From: Vibrio sp. Of7-15
Lineage (GTDB): Bacteria; Pseudomonadota; Gammaproteobacteria; Enterobacterales; Vibrionaceae
Direction: 5' to 3'
Assembly (NCBI RefSeq): GCF_022347565.1
Contig: NZ_JAKRGH010000036.1
Span: 1-38,153 of the forward strand
DNA length: 38,153 nt
Shown: one piece after another, positions 17,262 through 25,594 of the stretch
Layout of the letters: every line of letters begins with the position of its first letter
How positions within the stretch are numbered: the stretch's first letter is position 1
Position numbers and translations under genes: made by a program
The notes under the pieces: generated by a model
What the model saw: only the letters and a program-made list of their open reading frames with translations
Told to the model about the DNA's origin: nothing
Databases searched by the model: none

Positions 17262-18686
17262 ATGACTTGGTTCCTACTCTGCGTCGGTATTTTACTGGCG
17301 GGCTATTTTACATATGGCAAGTTTGTCGAAAGAGTCTTTGGCCCTAAGCCAGAACAAGCGACGCCAGTACATACCAAAGCGGATGGGGTCGATTATGTGC
17401 CATTATCCGATAAAAAAATCTATCTGATCCAGCTGCTTAATATTGCAGGTCTTGGTCCTATCTTTGGTCCTATTCTTGGTGCCCTTTATGGCCCGGTTGC
17501 CATGTTATGGATTGTGTTTGGCTGCATTTTTGCTGGTGCAGTTCATGACTACTTTTCAGGCATGCTAAGTGTTCGCTCTGGTGGTGCATCTGTTCCGACA
17601 GTAGTAGGCAACCATTTAGGTAATATCGCAAAACATTTTATGAACTTCTTTGCTGTGATATTGCTGATGTTGGTGGGTGTTGTATTTGTACTCGGTCCTG
17701 CAAAGCTGTTAGGTAACCTTACAGAGATGAACGTCACTATGTGGGTTGCGATTATTTTTGGTTACTACATTCTTGCTACGATTGTTCCTGTTGATAAAAT
17801 CATTGGTCGCTTTTACCCGTTCTTTGGGGCGTTACTTGTTTTCATGTCGGTAGGACTAATTATTGGTCTAGCAGTGAGTGATCACGGCTTCTACAGCCAA
17901 GGCTTAGATTTTGCGACTAACTTCCATCCAACGGATTTACCGCTTTGGCCATTATTGTTTATTACTATTGCTTGTGGTGCTGTTTCAGGGTTCCACGCCA
18001 CACAGTCGCCGTTAATGGCCCGTTGTATGCAAAATGAGAAATCAGGTCGCTTTATTTTCTACGGTGCCATGATTGGTGAAGGTGTTATTGCACTTATCTG
18101 GTGTTCATTAGGACTAAGTTTCTATGAATCGACGGAAGCACTTAATGCGACACTGGCTGATGGTGGTCCTGCAGCCGTGGTACATGAAGTTTCTACCTCT
18201 CTGCTAGGTACAATTGGTGGTGTTCTGGCTGTGCTTGGTGTGATTATTCTACCTATCACGTCTGGTGACACAGCTTTCCGCTCGGCTCGTTTGATTTTGG
18301 CTGACTTTTTGAAAATGGCGCAAAAAGATTTACCAAAACGTCTGATGATTGCGATTCCTATGTTTGTGGTTGGTTTCTTAATTTCTAAAGCAGAATTTGG
18401 TGTTATTTGGCGCTACTTTGGCTGGGCAAACCAAACGACAGCAATGATCATGTTGTGGACGGGTGCTGCGTATTTAATTAAGGCGGATAAATTCCATTGG
18501 ATTTGTACTATTCCAGCTATTTTCATGACCGCAGTGACGTTCACATATCTTGCTAATGCGCAAATTGGCTTTGGCTTAGACATCACTCTTGCAACGATTA
18601 TTGGTTTAATCACAACCGCAGTGCTTACGGCGTTATTCTTCATTAAATTTAAAGCAAAACCAGCGATACCCGTTCAAGAAAGCTAA
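17262..18686 (+). CDS. cstA: CstA family transporter, probable pyruvate or peptide importer
   Basis: The 474-residue polytopic protein belongs to the CstA family, whose E. coli members CstA and BtsT import peptides and/or pyruvate with protons. Diagnostic stretches are DGVDYVP, GPIFGPILGALYGPVAMLWI, FAGAVHDYFSGMLSVRSGG, FITIACGAVSGFHA and WRYFGWANQTTAM. It is about 230 residues shorter than E. coli CstA (701). The short form is common in vibrios, so this is not a truncation: it has a good start with AAGGAG and a complete C-terminus. Upstream repeats and the nearby btsS/btsR pair point to control by external pyruvate. To my recollection a homologous pyruvate importer has been called BtsU in Vibrio campbellii. 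The substrate here is an inference. Confidence 0.88.
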   Translation: MTWFLLCVGILLAGYFTYGKFVERVFGPKPEQATPVHTKADGVDYVPLSDKKIYLIQLLNIAGLGPIFGPILGALYGPVAMLWIVFGCIFAGAVHDYFSGMLSVRSGGASVPTVVGNHLGNIAKHFMNFFAVILLMLVGVVFVLGPAKLLGNLTEMNVTMWVAIIFGYYILATIVPVDKIIGRFYPFFGALLVFMSVGLIIGLAVSDHGFYSQGLDFATNFHPTDLPLWPLLFITIACGAVSGFHATQSPLMARCMQNEKSGRFIFYGAMIGEGVIALIWCSLGLSFYESTEALNATLADGGPAAVVHEVSTSLLGTIGGVLAVLGVIILPITSGDTAFRSARLILADFLKMAQKDLPKRLMIAIPMFVVGFLISKAEFGVIWRYFGWANQTTAMIMLWTGAAYLIKADKFHWICTIPAIFMTAVTFTYLANAQIGFGLDITLATIIGLITTAVLTALFFIKFKAKPAIPVQES

Positions 18687-18713
18687 ACTTAGGTTACCCA
18701 ACTAAGTTACTAT

Positions 18714-18744
18714 AACAGCCTTGCAGATATGTAAGGCTGTTTTG
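18714..18744 (+). terminator. Rho-independent terminator of cstA
   Basis: AACAGCCTTGC and GTAAGGCTGTT form an 11-bp stem with one G-U pair and a short T run. It ends only 14 nt before the start of the next gene. Confidence 0.8.
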
Positions 18745-18757
18745 TATGAGAGGGAAA

Positions 18758-19135
18758 ATGAAACGTTGTTGTTCTGTGCTACTGCTTAGTAGCATGATGA
18801 TAGGTTGTAGTGCAGGTATGGCTGATTTGGCGGCAGAAGGAAGGTGGCAGGAGCTGGGGTATCGTGATGGTTTAAAAGGTCAGCACCAAAAAACACCAAG
18901 TGCATTACAGCAACTCGCAACTGAAGCTCAACAAAGTGTGAATTATCATGATTATGAAGGTGGCTACTTAGAAGGTATTCAGGAGTACTGTAACCCAGAT
19001 CATGCCTATCAAGTCGGCTTATCAGGTAATTACTATTATGGGGTATGCCAACATACGCCCGATGCACAACGCTTTCGAATGGAGTGGCAACGTGGCTGGA
19101 ACGAATCAACGACTATAGATACAAAAAACTATTGA
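18758..19135 (+). CDS. DUF2799-type lipoprotein
   Basis: The 125-residue product has a lipoprotein signal peptide (MKRCCSVLLLSSMMIGCSAG, lipobox MIGC, Cys17) and a mature part with repeated Gly/Asp/Tyr landmarks: LGYRDGLKG, YHDYEGGYLEGIQEYC, HAYQVGLSGNYYYGVC and EWQRGWNE. These are typical of the DUF2799 family, whose function is unknown. Two cysteines in the mature domain may pair. I chose the ATG at 18758, preceded by GAGGG. An ATG at 18746 would lie at the terminator and precede that site. The gene starts 14 nt beyond the cstA terminator, so it is transcribed either by read-through or from a promoter inside the terminator region (a TATAAC occurs at 18711). No link to pyruvate uptake is established. 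Confidence 0.8.
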   Translation: MKRCCSVLLLSSMMIGCSAGMADLAAEGRWQELGYRDGLKGQHQKTPSALQQLATEAQQSVNYHDYEGGYLEGIQEYCNPDHAYQVGLSGNYYYGVCQHTPDAQRFRMEWQRGWNESTTIDTKNY

Positions 19136-19156
19136 ACCGTAGAAGCTCTGAGATTA

Positions 19157-19179
19157 GCCGCCTTAGTATTTCAGGTGGC
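19157..19179. terminator. Possible hairpin between convergent lipoprotein gene and btsR
   Basis: GCCGCCT can pair with AGGTGGC (7 bp, one G-U pair) with a 9-nt loop. Neither side has a strong T run, so termination is doubtful. Confidence 0.35.
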
Positions 19180-19183
19180 GTTA

Positions 19184-19897
19184 TTAGTAAAATCCGAGTG
19201 TTTCTTTGAGCACTTTTAAATAACGTCGACTAACAGGAACTTGTTGGTGGCTGACTGTTACTATCTCGGCCAAGTTATTTTCCAGCAGGCGTATCTCTTT
19301 TATTGATTTTGGATTGATAAGGTATTGGCGATGGCAGCGTAAAAGAGAGGTTTTTTCCTCTAATGTTTTTAATGGCAATTGGCTAGTGGCTTGTTGCTCT
19401 TTAGTGGCAACATGAACGCCGCTTACATCGCTAAAGGCAAACTCAATGTCATGGGTTGAAAGTAGTAAAATGCGGTTATGGCCAGAGCAAGGGATCTGTT
19501 CTAGTCGAATGGGGGTAACGGCGGCGTAATTTTCTTTTTTATGCTCTTTATCAAGCCTAGTCAGTGTTTTGGCTAAACGTGCTGGATCGACAGGTTTGAG
19601 TAGGTAATCGAACGCATTATCTTCAAAGGCTTTAATCGCAAACTCATCATAAGCGGTCACAAAGATAATTTTGGGCATGGTGTCAGGGTCGAGCATACTG
19701 AGAAGCTCAATTCCCGTCACTTTAGGCATTTGAATATCAAGAAATACGGCATCGGGTTTGTGCTGATTGATGAGCTTCAAACCTTCAATGGCGTTTGCCG
19801 CTTGTGCGATGACCGAGATGCCTCCTTCTTCATGTAGTAGCTCTGTAAGCTCTTCACGTGCATATTGCTCATCGTCAATGACAATCGCGCTAATCAT
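19184..19897 (-). CDS. btsR: LytTR-family response regulator BtsR
   Basis: BtsR is the DNA-binding partner of the pyruvate sensor kinase BtsS. The 237-residue product has a receiver domain (D8, D9, phosphoacceptor D54 in FLDIQMP, LLKPVD near residue 100) and a C-terminal LytTR domain with SLLRCHRQYLINP and VPVSRRYLKVLKE. Identity with E. coli BtsR is visible along the whole length, including FDYLLKPVDPARLAKTLTRL and IPCSGHNRILLL. The gene overlaps the end of btsS by 8 nt and is read with it. The nearest plausible target is cstA, which has LytTR-type repeats upstream. YpdB is a related regulator, but the sequence favours BtsR. Confidence 0.93.
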   Translation of the reverse strand: MISAIVIDDEQYAREELTELLHEEGGISVIAQAANAIEGLKLINQHKPDAVFLDIQMPKVTGIELLSMLDPDTMPKIIFVTAYDEFAIKAFEDNAFDYLLKPVDPARLAKTLTRLDKEHKKENYAAVTPIRLEQIPCSGHNRILLLSTHDIEFAFSDVSGVHVATKEQQATSQLPLKTLEEKTSLLRCHRQYLINPKSIKEIRLLENNLAEIVTVSHQQVPVSRRYLKVLKETLGFY

Positions 19898-21575
19898 GAT
19901 TTATTACTTCCTTTGGCAGTAAGAATGACATTCGGGTCCAGTTTTGGGCTTTATAGTCAATGTGTAACCCGGATTGCTCCCCAAATTGATTTTTGAGCCT
20001 TTTATCGACAATCTTTAGCCCTAAGCCATCACCTTGGCTGTCGGCGGGATCGTAAGTTCCGGCATTATCTTCTACCACTATTTTAATTCCTTTCTCCGTG
20101 GCAGTGCTATAGATATGAATTTTACCACTGTCTAATAATGTAGAAATGCCATGTTTTATCGCATTTTCGACCAAAGGTTGCAGAGTAAAACTGGGCACTT
20201 GAAGGGAAAGCAGGCTCGGATCTATCTCGATCACCACTGATAGTCTGTCGGTAAAACGTGCTTGCTCAATAGTTAAATAGGAATTTACATGAGAAAGCTC
20301 TTCATTAAGAGAAACGGTTTCAATGTTTTGCTTGAGGTTACTGCGGAAAAATTGCGATAAATGCTGAATCAGCCCTCTCGCTTTGGTGGGATCTCGCCTT
20401 ATGACTGCGCTTATGGTGTTAAGCGCATTAAACAAAAAGTGAGGATTAATCTGTGCCTGAAGCAATTTTAGCTCAGCTTGCGTGAGCAGACTTTGCTGGC
20501 GCTGATAATGACCAGACAGTATTTGACTCGAAAGGAGTTGCGCAATGCCTTCACCCATAGAAATATTAATGCTTGAAAAGAGTTTACGGCGAGGCTCATA
20601 AAGTTTAATGGTGCCAAGTACCTCATCATTGCCCCCTTGTAAGGGAAGAACAAGGGCTGAGCCTAGCTTGCATTTAGCATCTAAAGAGCATTGGTAGGGA
20701 TCTTCAGCACCATTTAAGTAAATGATTTGGTTATTGCTAATGGCGCGTAATGTGTAATCAGAAGAGATAATAGTATTTGGCCTATGATGATCCTCACCAA
20801 TGCCTACGAACGCCAAAATCTTAGTGGTATCGGTAATTGCAACTGCACCCACTCCCGTTTCTTCATGAATGATCCGAGCGATTTTTTCGGCATTGGGTTG
20901 AGTTAAGCCATTACTTAAGACACCCACGGATCGTTTGGCAATCGTCAGTGCACGACGAGAAAAGGCGGCGGAATACTTTTCAAAGATGGTTTTCCTATCT
21001 TGAATGATACTCATAAAGAGCGCAGCACCGATAGAGTTGGTGATGATCATCGGCGCCGCAATAGCGCTGACCAACTGATAAGACTGTGCAAAAGGTTTCG
21101 CGACCGCTAACAAGATAAGCATCTGGATAATCTCAGCAAAAAAAGTAATGGCTAAGACCACTGTAGGCTTAAACAAATATTCGGTTTGGTTACGGCGCAC
21201 TAAATAGCTGTGTAGGAGGCCTCCTAACAATCCTTCCGCTGTGGTTGAAATGGCGCAGGCCAGATCGGTAAAGCCTCCCATGGAATAACGGTGCATTCCT
21301 CCCGTAAAACCAACCGCAAAGCCAACAATAGGGCCACCAAACAGCCCCCCCATGACCGCGCCTATCGCTCGGGTATTGGCGATGGCATCTTGGATTTGTA
21401 GGCCAAAGTAGGTCCCCATAATGCAAAAGAGTGAAAAAACCACATAACAACTGAATTTATGGCTGACTCTGGATGAAATACTGAGTAAAGGCATAAAAAG
21501 TGGGGTCTTACTAAGAAGGTATGCCAGCACTAAGTACACACACATTTGTTGAAGTAATGAAATGACCAGATCCAT
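19890..21575 (-). CDS. btsS: LytS-type histidine kinase BtsS (pyruvate sensor)
   Basis: The 561-residue product has the same length as E. coli BtsS and matches it throughout. Residues 1 to about 195 form the 5TM-5TMR_LYT membrane sensor. A GAF-like domain spans about 220-355 (VGAVAITDTTKILAFVGIGEDHH). The kinase core begins with LLQAQINPHFLFNALNTI, with phosphoacceptor H379, and ends with an HATPase containing LVENAIKHG and GLGLKIVDKRL. The residues that I recall as pyruvate ligands in E. coli (R72, R99, C110, S113) are all present here as R69, R96, C107 and S110, with the same spacing. The sensor therefore probably detects external pyruvate. It is transcribed with btsR, and its promoter must lie in the 208-bp gap shared with aroF. 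Confidence 0.93.
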   Translation of the reverse strand: MDLVISLLQQMCVYLVLAYLLSKTPLFMPLLSISSRVSHKFSCYVVFSLFCIMGTYFGLQIQDAIANTRAIGAVMGGLFGGPIVGFAVGFTGGMHRYSMGGFTDLACAISTTAEGLLGGLLHSYLVRRNQTEYLFKPTVVLAITFFAEIIQMLILLAVAKPFAQSYQLVSAIAAPMIITNSIGAALFMSIIQDRKTIFEKYSAAFSRRALTIAKRSVGVLSNGLTQPNAEKIARIIHEETGVGAVAITDTTKILAFVGIGEDHHRPNTIISSDYTLRAISNNQIIYLNGAEDPYQCSLDAKCKLGSALVLPLQGGNDEVLGTIKLYEPRRKLFSSINISMGEGIAQLLSSQILSGHYQRQQSLLTQAELKLLQAQINPHFLFNALNTISAVIRRDPTKARGLIQHLSQFFRSNLKQNIETVSLNEELSHVNSYLTIEQARFTDRLSVVIEIDPSLLSLQVPSFTLQPLVENAIKHGISTLLDSGKIHIYSTATEKGIKIVVEDNAGTYDPADSQGDGLGLKIVDKRLKNQFGEQSGLHIDYKAQNWTRMSFLLPKEVINHD

Positions 21576-21633
21576 TAAAAATTCCTTTGTTATAGAGGCG
21601 CTATATTACCTTTTGTTGTTTTATTCGTCCGTT

Positions 21634-21639
21634 TATAAT
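21634..21639 (+). promoter_or_regulatory. Candidate -10 element for aroF
   Basis: A perfect TATAAT lies at 21634-21639, with a weak TTGTTG at 21613 and a short 15-bp spacer. The resulting start near 21646 falls inside the first TyrR box, a classical repressing layout. A second candidate promoter, TTGAAA (21686) with TATCTT (21708) and 16-bp spacer, lies downstream of both boxes. I cannot decide between them. Confidence 0.45.
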
Positions 21640-21643
21640 TTAG

Positions 21644-21681
21644 TGTAATTTAATCTTTACGGTTGTTTTATTTTGTTTACG
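21644..21681 (+). promoter_or_regulatory. Tandem TyrR boxes upstream of aroF
   Basis: Box 1 reads TGTAAT-N6-TTTACG (21644-21661), ten of the twelve positions of the consensus TGTAAA-N6-TTTACA. Box 2 reads TGTTTT-N6-TTTACG (21664-21681), a weaker match. Both keep the invariant G-N14-C core and their starts are 20 bp apart. A strong box beside a weak box is the pattern that allows tyrosine-dependent cooperative repression by TyrR in the E. coli aroF-tyrA operon. Confidence 0.72.
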
Positions 21682-21783
21682 GGGGTTGAAAAGTATTCTC
21701 AGGCTGTTATCTTTCTAGTCAAGGCAGGGTTCACCTGTTCTATATTTAAAATAAATGGAAACTAAAATTTACAGGTGGCCGAA

Positions 21784-22857
21784 ATGCAAAAAAGCGAATT
21801 AAGCAATATTCATATTAGTAATGAACAAGTACTGATCACCCCAAACCAATTAAAAGAGAAATTGCCTTTATCGGAAAAAGGGCGTGCGTTCATTCAAGAG
21901 TCTCGTAAAACCATCGCCGATATTATTCATAAAAAAGATCACCGTTTATTAGTGGTATGTGGCCCTTGCTCAATTCATGATGTGGATGCCGCTATTGATT
22001 ACGCGAAGAAGTTAAAGGCGTTGTCTGCAGAGCTTAATGATCAAATCTACGTTGTAATGCGTGTTTACTTTGAAAAACCACGCACAACGGTGGGGTGGAA
22101 AGGCTTGATTAATGATCCACATTTAGATGGTTCGTTTGAAGTAGAAGAAGGTTTGCACATTGCGCGTCAGTTATTGGTTGATCTGGCTGAAATGGAGATC
22201 CCATTGGCAACTGAGGCTTTAGATCCAATTAGTCCGCAGTACTTAGGGGATACATTCAGTTGGGCTGCCATTGGTGCACGTACAACGGAATCACAAACGC
22301 ATCGTGAAATGGCCAGTGGTTTATCTGTGCCTGTTGGTTTTAAAAATGGTACAGACGGCAGCTTAGCCACAGCGATTAATGCAATGAAAGCAGCCTCATC
22401 GGGTCACCGTTTTATGGGGATCAACCGTGAAGGCCAAGTGGCTCTTCTAAATACGCAAGGTAACCCTGATGGTCATGTGATTTTACGTGGTGGTAAACAA
22501 ACAAACTACGATTCAGTGTCAGTGGCTGAATGTGAACAAGAAATGGCGAAGTCAGGGTTAGATGCTTCATTAATGGTGGATTGTAGCCATGCTAACTCAC
22601 GTAAAGATTACCGCCGTCAGCCTCTGGTTGCTGAAGATGCAATTCACCAGATCCGTGAAGGGAATAAGTCTATTATTGGTTTGATGATTGAAAGCCATAT
22701 TAATGAAGGTAACCAGTCGGCAGACTTATCGCGGGATGAAATGGCTTACGGTGTTTCTATTACCGATGCCTGTATTAATTGGGATTCAACTGAGGCACTA
22801 TTACGTCATGCGCATAAAGAGTTAGTGCCGTTCTTGGAGAACCGTTTAAAAGGATAA
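21784..22857 (+). CDS. aroF: 3-deoxy-7-phosphoheptulonate synthase, Tyr-sensitive type
   Basis: DAHP synthase condenses phosphoenolpyruvate with erythrose 4-phosphate, the first step of aromatic amino-acid synthesis. The 357-residue product has [12 protein letters not shown] (metal-binding cysteine), [46 protein letters not shown] and [11 protein letters not shown]. The N-terminus, [17 protein letters not shown], closely follows E. coli AroF, and tyrA lies 7 nt downstream, so this is the tyrosine-regulated isoenzyme. I chose the ATG at 21784, with AGGTGG at 21773-21778 as the ribosome-binding site. A GTG at 21775 lies inside that site and is rejected. Expression is probably under TyrR, and the ribosome-binding site may be folded away (see findings). 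Confidence 0.96.
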   Translation: MQKSELSNIHISNEQVLITPNQLKEKLPLSEKGRAFIQESRKTIADIIHKKDHRLLVVCGPCSIHDVDAAIDYAKKLKALSAELNDQIYVVMRVYFEKPRTTVGWKGLINDPHLDGSFEVEEGLHIARQLLVDLAEMEIPLATEALDPISPQYLGDTFSWAAIGARTTESQTHREMASGLSVPVGFKNGTDGSLATAINAMKAASSGHRFMGINREGQVALLNTQGNPDGHVILRGGKQTNYDSVSVAECEQEMAKSGLDASLMVDCSHANSRKDYRRQPLVAEDAIHQIREGNKSIIGLMIESHINEGNQSADLSRDEMAYGVSITDACINWDSTEALLRHAHKELVPFLENRLKG

Positions 22858-22864
22858 GATCGAT

Positions 22865-23995
22865 ATGGCTGCTGAATTGAATGAATTAAGAAACCAAATA
22901 GATGAAGTCGATAAGCAAATGGTGGAGCTGTTGGCTCGCCGTTTGGCTTTGGTAGAGCAAGTTGGTGAGGTAAAAAGTCAGCATGGTTTACCCATTTATG
23001 CGCCAGATCGTGAAGCAGCAATGTTGGCATCTCGCCGTGAAGAGGCAGCCAGTAAAGGGGTTCCCCCCTCATTAATTGAAGATATTTTACGCCGCACCAT
23101 GCGTGAGTCATACAGCAGCGAAAATGATTCTGGCTTTAAGTGTTTAAAGCCAGAACTTCGCCCGATTGTTATTGTGGGTGGTAACGGCCAGCTGGGTAGT
23201 TTATTTGCACGTATGTTTACGCTGTCAGGTTACCAAGTTCGCATTTTAGGCAGCCAAGATTGGGATCGTGCCGATGAGCTGTTGGCTGATGCAGGCATGG
23301 TGGTAGTAACGGTGCCGATCAACTTAACCGAGTCAGTGATTGCTAAGTTAGGTAACTTGCCAGAAGATTGCATTCTCTGTGATTTAACCTCGATTAAGAA
23401 AAAACCATTAGAAGCCATGCTTGCGTCACATCAAGGCCCTGTTATTGGTTTGCACCCTATGTTTGGCCCAGATGTACCAAGCTTAGCAAAACAGGTGATT
23501 GTATATTGTGATGGTCGAGGTGAAGAGCAATATCAATGGTTGCTTGCACAGTTCCAAATCTGGGGCGCATGTGTTCGTAATATTGCAGCAGAAGAGCATG
23601 ATCAGGGAATGACGTTGATCCAGGCTTTGCGTCACTTTACGTCTTTTGCTTATGGTGTACACCTATCAAAAGAGAACCCAAACATTGAGCAGCTACTAGG
23701 GTTAAGTTCTCCGATCTACCGTTTAGAGTTGGCGATGGTTGGCCGTTTGTTTGCACAAGATCCAAACTTGTACGCTGATATTATTATGTCGTCGCCAAAT
23801 AATCTCGATATGATTAAACGCTTCCATCAGCGTTTTGGTGAGGCAATTGCGATTTTAGAGCAGCAAGATAAATCCGGTTTTGTTGATGCTTTTGAACAGG
23901 TAGATGCTTGGTTTGGCGATCATTCTCAGCGTTTTATGGCTGAGAGTCAGAGCCTATTGCGTCAAGCGAATGATGCGATTCATCAAGAGCGTTAA
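22865..23995 (+). CDS. tyrA: Bifunctional chorismate mutase / prephenate dehydrogenase (T-protein)
   Basis: TyrA converts chorismate to prephenate and then oxidises it with NAD+ to 4-hydroxyphenylpyruvate on the way to tyrosine. The 376-residue product is a fusion. Residues 1 to about 90 are an AroQ-type mutase ([35 protein letters not shown]). From about residue 100 a dehydrogenase domain begins with the Rossmann loop [15 protein letters not shown] and carries [10 protein letters not shown], which holds the catalytic histidine. The length is close to E. coli TyrA (373). It starts 7 nt after aroF, so the two are co-transcribed and probably repressed together by tyrosine-bound TyrR. A shared terminator follows. 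Confidence 0.98.
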   Translation: MAAELNELRNQIDEVDKQMVELLARRLALVEQVGEVKSQHGLPIYAPDREAAMLASRREEAASKGVPPSLIEDILRRTMRESYSSENDSGFKCLKPELRPIVIVGGNGQLGSLFARMFTLSGYQVRILGSQDWDRADELLADAGMVVVTVPINLTESVIAKLGNLPEDCILCDLTSIKKKPLEAMLASHQGPVIGLHPMFGPDVPSLAKQVIVYCDGRGEEQYQWLLAQFQIWGACVRNIAAEEHDQGMTLIQALRHFTSFAYGVHLSKENPNIEQLLGLSSPIYRLELAMVGRLFAQDPNLYADIIMSSPNNLDMIKRFHQRFGEAIAILEQQDKSGFVDAFEQVDAWFGDHSQRFMAESQSLLRQANDAIHQER

Positions 23996-24011
23996 ACCTA
24001 AACTATAAATG

Positions 24012-24044
24012 AAAAAAGAGCCGCATTATCGCGGCTCTTTTTTT
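24012..24044. terminator. Bidirectional terminator between tyrA and the M23 peptidase gene
   Basis: AAAGAGCCGC and GCGGCTCTTT form a 10-bp stem (24015-24040) with an ATTATC loop. A-rich and T-rich flanks make it active on both strands. Its right T-run reaches the complement of the stop codon of the convergent M23 gene (24043-24045). Confidence 0.92.
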
Positions 24045-25086
24045 AGTTAATGTTTTCAGAAGACTCCACACTACTGCTGTGTGCTGTTTTGAGTGGTGTA
24101 GCTTCAACGGTTGGGCTATGTGTTAATTGCATCTGTACTTTCACCACATTGTTGATGACGTCGACTAGTGATGCCCACTTAATGCTGTGTTCTTTTTCAA
24201 ATAGCGATTCAAACTTATCTGGCGTCCAGTCCATAAATGGCTTTGGATCGACCGCTCGCCCTAAGAAGCGTACCTCGTAGTGAAGGTGAGGGCCGGTAGA
24301 ATTGCCCGAATTACCACAGGTTGCAATTAAATCCCCTTTCTGAATGAATTGCCCCGTTTTGACCTTAAATTTATCAAGGTGGGCATACATGGTCATAAAG
24401 CCAAAAGAGTGGCGAAGCTTGAGTAAATTACCGTAGCCTTTTTTGCTTGGGCGTACCAGTTCAACAACGCCATCGGCAGGGGCAAACATTTCGGTGCCGC
24501 GTTTACAGGTTAAATCGATACCAAGGTGGTGATGGCGCTTTTTAGAAACCGGGTTAATCCGACGTCCAAAAGGAGAGGAAGCACGGGTATAATTTAGTGG
24601 TGTCGCATTCGGGATTAAGCGAAACATGGTTGCTCGTACCGCAGAGTTAATGGCGGCGGTATCAAGACGTTGCTCAAGAGAAATATCACTGACTTCACCT
24701 TGATCAGACTGAGGTGTGTGCAGCCCTAATACTGATTCAACGTCATCAACACGCTGCCCTAGAACACTGAGCAGGTTGTTCTTTTTTTCCAGTTGTTGGG
24801 TTAGTTCATGATTGTTGGTTTCATGGGCTTCAATTTGCAAAGCGAGTTGTTTCTGATTTTCAATGAACTCTTGTTGCTGCTGCTGTTTTTTTATTGATAA
24901 GTCAGACAAAGCTTGGGAAACGTCATTATTATGTTTATTGAGATAATACAGGCCAGAAGTGATCGCAAGGATAAAGCAAAATAATGCGGCAATAGACGAT
25001 AGGATGATGTGTTTTTTTGTTTTACTGACAGACAAAAACAAAGTGCCTCGGTTATGAGACACTGAAATGCGGATGTTATTAGGCAT
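24043..25086 (-). CDS. M23 family peptidoglycan endopeptidase, membrane-anchored
   Basis: The 347-residue product has one membrane helix (about residues 26-48), a Gln-rich coiled coil (about 55-118) and a C-terminal LytM/M23 domain. The zinc site is complete: H187 and D191 in HHHLGIDLT and H269 in GPHLHYE, with H236 (YAHLDK) and H267 as catalytic histidines. Such enzymes cut D,D-crosslinks of peptidoglycan in the periplasm, or act as activators if residues are lost, which is not so here. It resembles the Shy/MepM endopeptidases of vibrios in layout, but I cannot assign it to one of them. It lies 32 nt after the PilZ gene on the same strand and is probably co-transcribed. The ribosome-binding site is weak. 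Confidence 0.87.
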   Translation of the reverse strand: MPNNIRISVSHNRGTLFLSVSKTKKHIILSSIAALFCFILAITSGLYYLNKHNNDVSQALSDLSIKKQQQQQEFIENQKQLALQIEAHETNNHELTQQLEKKNNLLSVLGQRVDDVESVLGLHTPQSDQGEVSDISLEQRLDTAAINSAVRATMFRLIPNATPLNYTRASSPFGRRINPVSKKRHHHLGIDLTCKRGTEMFAPADGVVELVRPSKKGYGNLLKLRHSFGFMTMYAHLDKFKVKTGQFIQKGDLIATCGNSGNSTGPHLHYEVRFLGRAVDPKPFMDWTPDKFESLFEKEHSIKWASLVDVINNVVKVQMQLTHSPTVEATPLKTAHSSSVESSENIN

Positions 25087-25118
25087 ACAAGTTATATAGT
25101 TTACGAACGTGTTCTAAA

Positions 25119-25490
25119 TTAATCGTGGTGGATAAGATCGGATAGCTGATCGAGTTCCCGGTGAAGCAAATCTTCATTGCCAACGTTTAATTCTACTAAA
25201 CGTTTTAAGTGGCTGGCACTATCTAAATCAATATGGTGAATACGTAACCGTAAGTAATGTTCGCAAAACAGCACTAAATGGGCCTGCATTTCAATAGTGA
25301 CTTCACTTTGAGGAAGTGTAAATTCTAATGTGTAATCATTATCTTCCGTGATGCTCCAGTTTTCTGGTTTCGCAAGTAAGACACCTTGTAGCGACAAGTC
25401 ACGAACTTCGGTTTGCCATTGTTGTTGTTGCTGAGTTAAAACCGCAGCAGCTTGATAGACAACTCGGGAAAAGTGGCGGCGCTCGGGCAT
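25119..25490 (-). CDS. PilZ domain protein (possible c-di-GMP receptor)
   Basis: The 123-residue product is a stand-alone PilZ domain. The N-terminal arginine motif ERRHFSR (R4, R5, R9) and DLSLQG (31-36) together match the RxxxR and D/NxSxxG c-di-GMP-binding signature. A Gln-rich stretch (TQQQQQWQ) and an acidic C-terminal helix flank the barrel. The start at 25490 is chosen because AAGGAG lies 6 nt upstream. A TTG at 25508 would lie upstream of that site. By position, after aroF-tyrA and before ettA, it appears to correspond to the Vibrio cholerae protein named PlzA, though I assign this from memory of gene order. The partner or output is unknown. The downstream M23 gene is a candidate. Confidence 0.82.
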   Translation of the reverse strand: MPERRHFSRVVYQAAAVLTQQQQQWQTEVRDLSLQGVLLAKPENWSITEDNDYTLEFTLPQSEVTIEMQAHLVLFCEHYLRLRIHHIDLDSASHLKRLVELNVGNEDLLHRELDQLSDLIHHD

Positions 25491-25549
25491 AAGGTACTCC
25501 TTAACCAAATGAATACGTAAAGTATGTCGTTTTTGTTTACTGGCTGTCC

Positions 25550-25578
25550 ATAAAAAGGCCGCGAGTGCGGCCTCTCAT
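25550..25578 (-). terminator. Rho-independent terminator of ettA
   Basis: On the minus strand AGGCCGC, an ACTC loop and GCGGCCT form a 7-bp GC stem (25556-25573), followed by a T run. Confidence 0.88.
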
Positions 25579-25594
25579 TTTGAGTATAAGCGAA

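Noticed and set aside
22806-23111. 101-codon minus-strand frame over the aroF/tyrA junction
   Set aside because: It is antisense to two enzymes whose reading frames are certain.
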